This document shows positions 6,955-9,088 of a DNA stretch of 9,088 nucleotides, in pieces. A program made the translations under genes and the position numbers. The stretch spans positions 1-9,088 of the forward strand of contig WGAB01000353.1 in the NCBI GenBank assembly GCA_015489295.1. The letters are read 5' to 3'. Position 1 is the stretch's first letter. Each line of letters begins with the position of its first letter. The stretch is from Caldifarciminota bacterium. Its GTDB lineage: Bacteria; WOR-3; Hydrothermia; WGAB01. The notes beneath the pieces were generated by a model that was not told where the DNA came from, searched no databases, and saw only the letters and a list, made by a program, of their open reading frames with translations.

Positions 6955-6983
6955 ATTGTATCCACCCGCCGCCTCCAATGCAA
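6955..6983 (-). promoter_or_regulatory. Sigma70-type promoter of the sucD-lolA-tatC-tatA operon
   Basis: Minus strand TTGCAT (6983-6978), a 17-nt spacer and TACAAT (6960-6955): four of six and five of six matches to the consensus with ideal spacing. The leader to the sucD ATG would be about 30 nt and contains the strong Shine-Dalgarno site. The position just before sucD supports independent transcription from the upstream ATPase gene. Confidence 0.65.
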
Positions 6984-6988
6984 CAGCC

Positions 6989-7028
6989 ACAGGCCGAAGC
7001 CCGTTTGTTCTGCCCGCCGGCCCGGCGG
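6989..7028 (-). terminator. Tandem hairpins after the ATPase gene; possible terminator
   Basis: Two stems lie between the ATPase stop (7051) and the sucD promoter. The first is CCGCCGG/CCGGCGG (7014-7020 and 7022-7028). The second, read on the minus strand, is ACGGGC-TTCG-GCCTGT (7004-6989), a six-pair stem with one G-U pair closed by the very stable C(UUCG)G tetraloop, ending 5 nt before the sucD -35. No U-run follows, so termination is inferred from position and stem stability. Confidence 0.4.
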
Positions 7029-7050
7029 CTTTCCCTGGGAACCCCCAGAT

Positions 7051-8289
7051 TCACAACGCCAAAAAGGGCAGGGCATACAGGGGCAGCAACTGTACCCGAA
7101 CCCCTTCCACGGTTTCCGTTGCGATGTTCCCGGTGTAAAGAAAATAGGCCACGGACGGGCGATATTTTTTGATAAAACTGCGCAACGACTTCCCTATGGT
7201 TCTCGTTTGACCCGCTTTGACCTCCAGGGGGATTGGGCCCTCGGATGTTTCCGCAACAAAATCCACCTCGGCGCCGGATTTGGTTCGCCAGAACCTCAAG
7301 GGATGCCCCTGCTTTATCAGTTCGGAAGCAACGAAGTTTTCCACGAGTTTGCCGGTGTCCGGGCGGGAGTCCCAGCCGCGAAAGTCCCGGATCAGGTGGT
7401 TTCGGAACCCAGGATCCACGAAGTATACCTTAGGGTTTTTCACCAGTTCCAGGCGCCGATTGGTGAAGAAAGGGCGGCTAAGGCGGACGATGTAGGTTTC
7501 CTCCAGGATTGCAAGATGTCGCTTCAATTCATGATAGGTGAGCCCCGAAACTTGTGAAAGTTCGTTGTACTGGATCAACCCGCTGACCTGGAGGGCCAGG
7601 GCGCGCATGAGTTTCTGCAGGGGATACTCGGAAGCCAAGCGGAAAAAGCCTCGGATGTCCTTCATAAGATAGGTGATCAGCAGGTTCTTGAGCACCTCCT
7701 CCTTTTCCTCCGGAGTGCGGGCAAGAACCACCCGGGGATAGCCACCCCACCGAGTAAACGCCTCTATATGCTGGAGAAGCCGCCGATGGAGCGAAGGAGG
7801 CAGGGGGTTTTGTTCCCGGACATGATCCCGAACCAGAGGTAAAAGGTCAGGATCTGTGAAAGAAAGAAACTCCGCAAAGTTCAGTGGGAAAAGCTCCAGC
7901 AGAAAGATCCTCCCGACCAGCATGGATGCCGCCCGAACGGCCAGGTCCAGGCTGGAAGACCCGGAAATCACGAACTTCGCAGCGTAGTGGTCGTACAGGT
8001 ACTTGAGGTGTTTCCCACCCTCTCTGCTGTACTGGAACTCATCCAGGAACACAAAATCCTTGCCTTCCACATAGAGCCGGGCGAAGGACCGGATATCCTC
8101 GTCAAACAGCGAAAGAACCTCGGGGTCCTCAAAATCAAGGAAAACCTTGGGGCCGGGCAATGTCTCGAAGATGTGGCGCATGAGCGTGGTTTTCCCCACC
8201 TGGCGGGCTCCAAGAATGGCGATAATCTCCGGGGTTTCCAGTAAACTCCGGACCTCCGCCCTCCGAATTTTATCCCTGCTATTCCTCAT
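7051..8289 (-). CDS. AAA_14 / DUF4143 family ATPase
   Basis: A 412-residue protein of the common but poorly understood ATPase family with an N-terminal AAA_14 domain and C-terminal DUF4143 domain. Walker A is GARQVGKTT (27-35), Walker B FVFLDEFQ (79-86), and FVISGSSSLDL (106-116) is the strand after Walker B. Near 240-265 there is a winged-helix-like stretch (YNELSQVSGLTYHELKRHLAILEE). The C-terminal part has GAEVDFV (339-345) and PLEVKAG (354-360), a D...ExK arrangement like PD-(D/E)xK nuclease folds, with E317 upstream. ATG at 8289 is used because an in-frame TGA lies 15 nt earlier. Codon use is more mixed, with more AGG, GGA, TTG and AAA than sucD or ispDF, suggesting acquisition. It may be coupled to a 49-codon ORF upstream. 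Substrate and cellular role are unknown. Confidence 0.9.
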   Translation of the reverse strand: MRNSRDKIRRAEVRSLLETPEIIAILGARQVGKTTLMRHIFETLPGPKVFLDFEDPEVLSLFDEDIRSFARLYVEGKDFVFLDEFQYSREGGKHLKYLYDHYAAKFVISGSSSLDLAVRAASMLVGRIFLLELFPLNFAEFLSFTDPDLLPLVRDHVREQNPLPPSLHRRLLQHIEAFTRWGGYPRVVLARTPEEKEEVLKNLLITYLMKDIRGFFRLASEYPLQKLMRALALQVSGLIQYNELSQVSGLTYHELKRHLAILEETYIVRLSRPFFTNRRLELVKNPKVYFVDPGFRNHLIRDFRGWDSRPDTGKLVENFVASELIKQGHPLRFWRTKSGAEVDFVAETSEGPIPLEVKAGQTRTIGKSLRSFIKKYRPSVAYFLYTGNIATETVEGVRVQLLPLYALPFLAL

Positions 8290-8435
8290 GCCGCTGAAAT
8301 TTCAGCAGGGTTTTTAGTGAAACGCAAGCAGCGCAGGAGAATACACCAGCGCACGGAGTCCTCCAGAGGGCGAAGTTGACGACGCTGGAAGAGCGCTCTA
8401 ATCGTCTCCACCCCAACAGGCCCCGGGTTCCACAT
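8286..8435 (-). CDS. Possible small basic protein (49 aa) upstream of the ATPase
   Basis: An ATG at 8435 opens 49 codons ending in a TGA that overlaps the ATPase ATG (ATGA), the same style of junction as tatC-tatA. GGGAGGA precedes the ATG with only 2-3 nt to spare, a close but usable Shine-Dalgarno site. The predicted protein starts MWNPGPVGVETIRALFQRRQ, has 8 Arg/Lys against 4 Asp/Glu, two cysteines (C31, C36) and no recognised domain. The reading frame contains two palindromes (AGAGCGCTCT at 8390-8399 and the 14-bp one at 8293-8306). It may instead be non-coding repeat DNA that happens to be open; confidence is low. Confidence 0.3.
   Translation of the reverse strand: MWNPGPVGVETIRALFQRRQLRPLEDSVRWCILLRCLRFTKNPAEISAA
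8293..8306. repeat. 14-bp perfect palindrome at the ATPase start
   Basis: GCTGAAATTTCAGC is a perfect inverted repeat centred between 8299 and 8300, ending 4 nt before the ATPase ATG on the minus strand. It could be an operator for a dimeric repressor or a hairpin masking the start codon. Chance occurrence is possible in this palindrome-rich stretch. Confidence 0.55.
8390..8399. repeat. 10-bp perfect palindrome
   Basis: AGAGCGCTCT lies inside the possible 49-codon ORF upstream of the ATPase. Its role is unknown and a 10-bp palindrome alone is weak evidence. Confidence 0.35.
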
Positions 8436-8454
8436 TGTCCTCCCGCGCCGGGTG

Positions 8455-8491
8455 CCTCAAACTCGTCGAATGCCCCAAACCCTCAACTCGT
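8455..8491. repeat. Imperfect short direct repeat, two copies
   Basis: CCTCAAACTCGT (8455-8466) and CCTCAACTCGT (8481-8491) differ by one inserted A and start 26 bp apart. They lie upstream of the possible small ORF on the minus strand, where they read ACGAGTTGAGG and ACGAGTTTGAGG. They could be paired binding sites or degenerate repeat debris. Confidence 0.4.
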
Positions 8492-8510
8492 TCCCGGGAG
8501 AAGTTTTTCT

Positions 8511-8533
8511 GTAGGAGCGGCTTCAGCCGCGAT
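8511..8533 (+). repeat. REP-like element, GTAG head, left copy
   Basis: GTAG at 8511-8514 is followed by the stem GCGGCT (8517-8522), loop TC and AGCCGC (8525-8530), then GAT. A conserved tetranucleotide head followed by a short hairpin is the known layout of GTAG-type REP sequences mobilised by REP-associated tyrosine transposases. A second copy in opposite orientation lies at 8719-8741. Confidence 0.7.
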
Positions 8534-8718
8534 AATCAAATCACCGTCCACCGGTAGGAGGGACTCTGAACTGCTGCGCCTGGGCAATGCACCGGAGCCG
8601 CGGCGGCCAAATTGTCCCCGCCCCTGGCGGGCCAGACACCCAAACCCTCCCACCGGGCGGGGATTGAGGGGAGGGGGATTTTCAAATGATGCCACGGCAC
8701 CGCCCTCCAGGAATTGCA

Positions 8719-8741
8719 ATCACCGCTAAAGCGGCTCTTAC
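8719..8741 (-). repeat. REP-like element, inverted right copy (GTAA head)
   Basis: Read on the minus strand it is GTAAGAG then CCGCT-TT-AGCGG and TGAT, matching the left copy along its full 23 nt with several changes. The stem is kept although bases differ (GCGGCT/AGCCGC in the left copy; CCGCT/AGCGG with an outer G-U here). It starts 43 nt downstream of the radC stop, so it could also protect or end the radC transcript, though there is no U-run. Confidence 0.65.
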
Positions 8742-8783
8742 GGCCCCCAATCCTTCGGCAAACGCAGGGACGCTTCCGCTTCC

Positions 8784-9088
8784 TCACGGCAACATCCCCT
8801 CCTGCTTTAGCGACAGGAAGCCGGTGCGGGCCACGATGATGTGGTCCAGCACCTCAATCCCCAGGATCTTTCCGGCTTCCACCAGTCGGCGCGTGATGGC
8901 CAGGTCCTCGGGGCTGGGCTCCAGGTTGCCGGAAGGGTGGTTGTGGACCAGGATCACGGCCGCCGCCCGGTCGGCAATGGCCCCGGCAAAGACCTCCCGG
9001 GGGTGGACTGGACTAGAATCCAGGAGCCCCACGGTCACCACGCGGGTCTGGATGACCTCATGGGCACCGTTCAGGGTGAGGCACAGAA
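8784..9088 (-). CDS. radC: RadC family protein, C-terminal JAB/MPN domain, truncated by window edge
   Basis: The last 100 residues of a RadC-type protein; the frame stays open to base 9088, so the start and the N-terminal helix-hairpin-helix region lie outside the window, and the GTG at 9041 is internal. The visible part is the JAMM-type domain: LCLTLNGAHEVIQT (1-14), SSPVHPREVF (24-33, with the expected glutamate E31), VHNHPSGNLEPSPEDL (47-62, metal-ligand histidines H48 and H50 and aspartate D61), and GIEVLDHIIVARTGFLSLKQEGML near the end. Despite the name, RadC is not established as a recombination or repair enzyme; its metalloprotease-like domain is often found near mobile DNA. It ends in TGA at 8784, with the inverted REP-like hairpin 43 nt further on. 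Confidence 0.93.
   Translation of the reverse strand, partial: LCLTLNGAHEVIQTRVVTVGLLDSSPVHPREVFAGAIADRAAAVILVHNHPSGNLEPSPEDLAITRRLVEAGKILGIEVLDHIIVARTGFLSLKQEGMLP

Larger units (their letters stand above)
8436..8783. other. Non-coding repeat-rich spacer between ATPase block and radC
   Basis: About 350 bp without a convincing gene. It holds a short direct repeat (8455-8491), two REP-like hairpins in opposite orientation (8511-8533 and 8719-8741), and between them two further inverted repeats: CCCGCC/GGCGGG (8617-8622 and 8626-8631) and CCCTCCC/GGGAGGG (8645-8651 and 8669-8675). Open frames crossing it on both strands are low-complexity, rich in Pro, Arg and Gly, run straight through the hairpins and lack ribosome sites. 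No target-site duplications or transposase remnants were recognised. Confidence 0.6.

Noticed and set aside
6176..7138. 320-codon plus-strand open frame
   Set aside because: It is antisense to sucD, whose identity is certain; the His/Gly-rich composition is the expected reverse reading of a GC-rich gene.
7051..8289. ATPase as part of a toxin-antitoxin or defence system
   Set aside because: The neighbours are radC, repeats and sucD, with no recognisable toxin, antitoxin, nuclease or restriction partner; the role is left open.
8483..8719. 78-codon minus-strand open frame between the REP-like elements
   Set aside because: It begins next to one hairpin and crosses the other, with a TTG start and no ribosome site; the product looks like translated repeat DNA.
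8376..8729. 117-codon plus-strand open frame in the spacer
   Set aside because: It has a TTG start without a ribosome site, low-complexity Pro/Arg/Asn composition, and reads through both REP-like hairpins.
8511..8741. CRISPR array or IS terminal inverted repeats
   Set aside because: There are only two copies, in opposite orientation, with self-pairing stems; no regular spacers, no transposase and no target-site duplication were seen, so a REP-like pair fits better.

Overview
The window comes from a GC-rich bacterium with tightly packed genes. A LolA-type lipoprotein carrier points to a two-membrane cell envelope. A family-5 uracil-DNA glycosylase and an archaeal-type (Rnl3-like) RNA ligase, with proteins rich in Arg, Glu, Leu and Pro, suggest a thermophile; this is inference and the phylum cannot be named from the sequence.

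Layout. (1) 1-1194, plus strand: 3' part of an MTA/SAH deaminase gene (mtaD). (2) 1195-3041, minus strand: a two-gene operon, the fused isoprenoid gene ispDF followed by the uracil-DNA glycosylase gene, joined by a GTGA overlap. (3) 3042-3096: a 55-bp divergent promoter region. Both flanking genes have a -10-like hexamer 6-7 nt before the ATG and no Shine-Dalgarno site, as in leaderless transcription. (4) 3097-4625, plus strand: an RNA ligase gene followed 2 nt later by a bifunctional-nuclease-family (DUF151) gene. (5) 4629-6916, minus strand: the operon sucD-lolA-tatC-tatA, with a good sigma70-like promoter and strong Shine-Dalgarno site before sucD and GTGA/ATGA overlaps at the last two junctions. 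(6) 6917-7050: a spacer with two hairpins and the sucD promoter. (7) 7051-8435, minus strand: an AAA_14/DUF4143 ATPase gene of different codon use, with a possible 49-codon gene just upstream (ATGA overlap). (8) 8436-8783: non-coding, repeat-rich DNA holding an inverted pair of GTAG-headed REP-like hairpins. (9) 8784-9088, minus strand: 3' part of radC.

Regions 1-5 and 9 look like core chromosome: purine/methyl-cycle salvage, isoprenoid precursors, base-excision repair, RNA end joining, TCA-cycle substrate-level phosphorylation, and protein sorting to the envelope through Tat and Lol. The ATPase and the REP-like DNA beside it look like an accessory insertion between radC and sucD. No CRISPR array, tRNA, rRNA or intact transposase gene was seen. 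The best candidates for something unusual are the RNA ligase-nuclease gene pair with its leaderless-type promoter and the ATPase/small-ORF/REP block.
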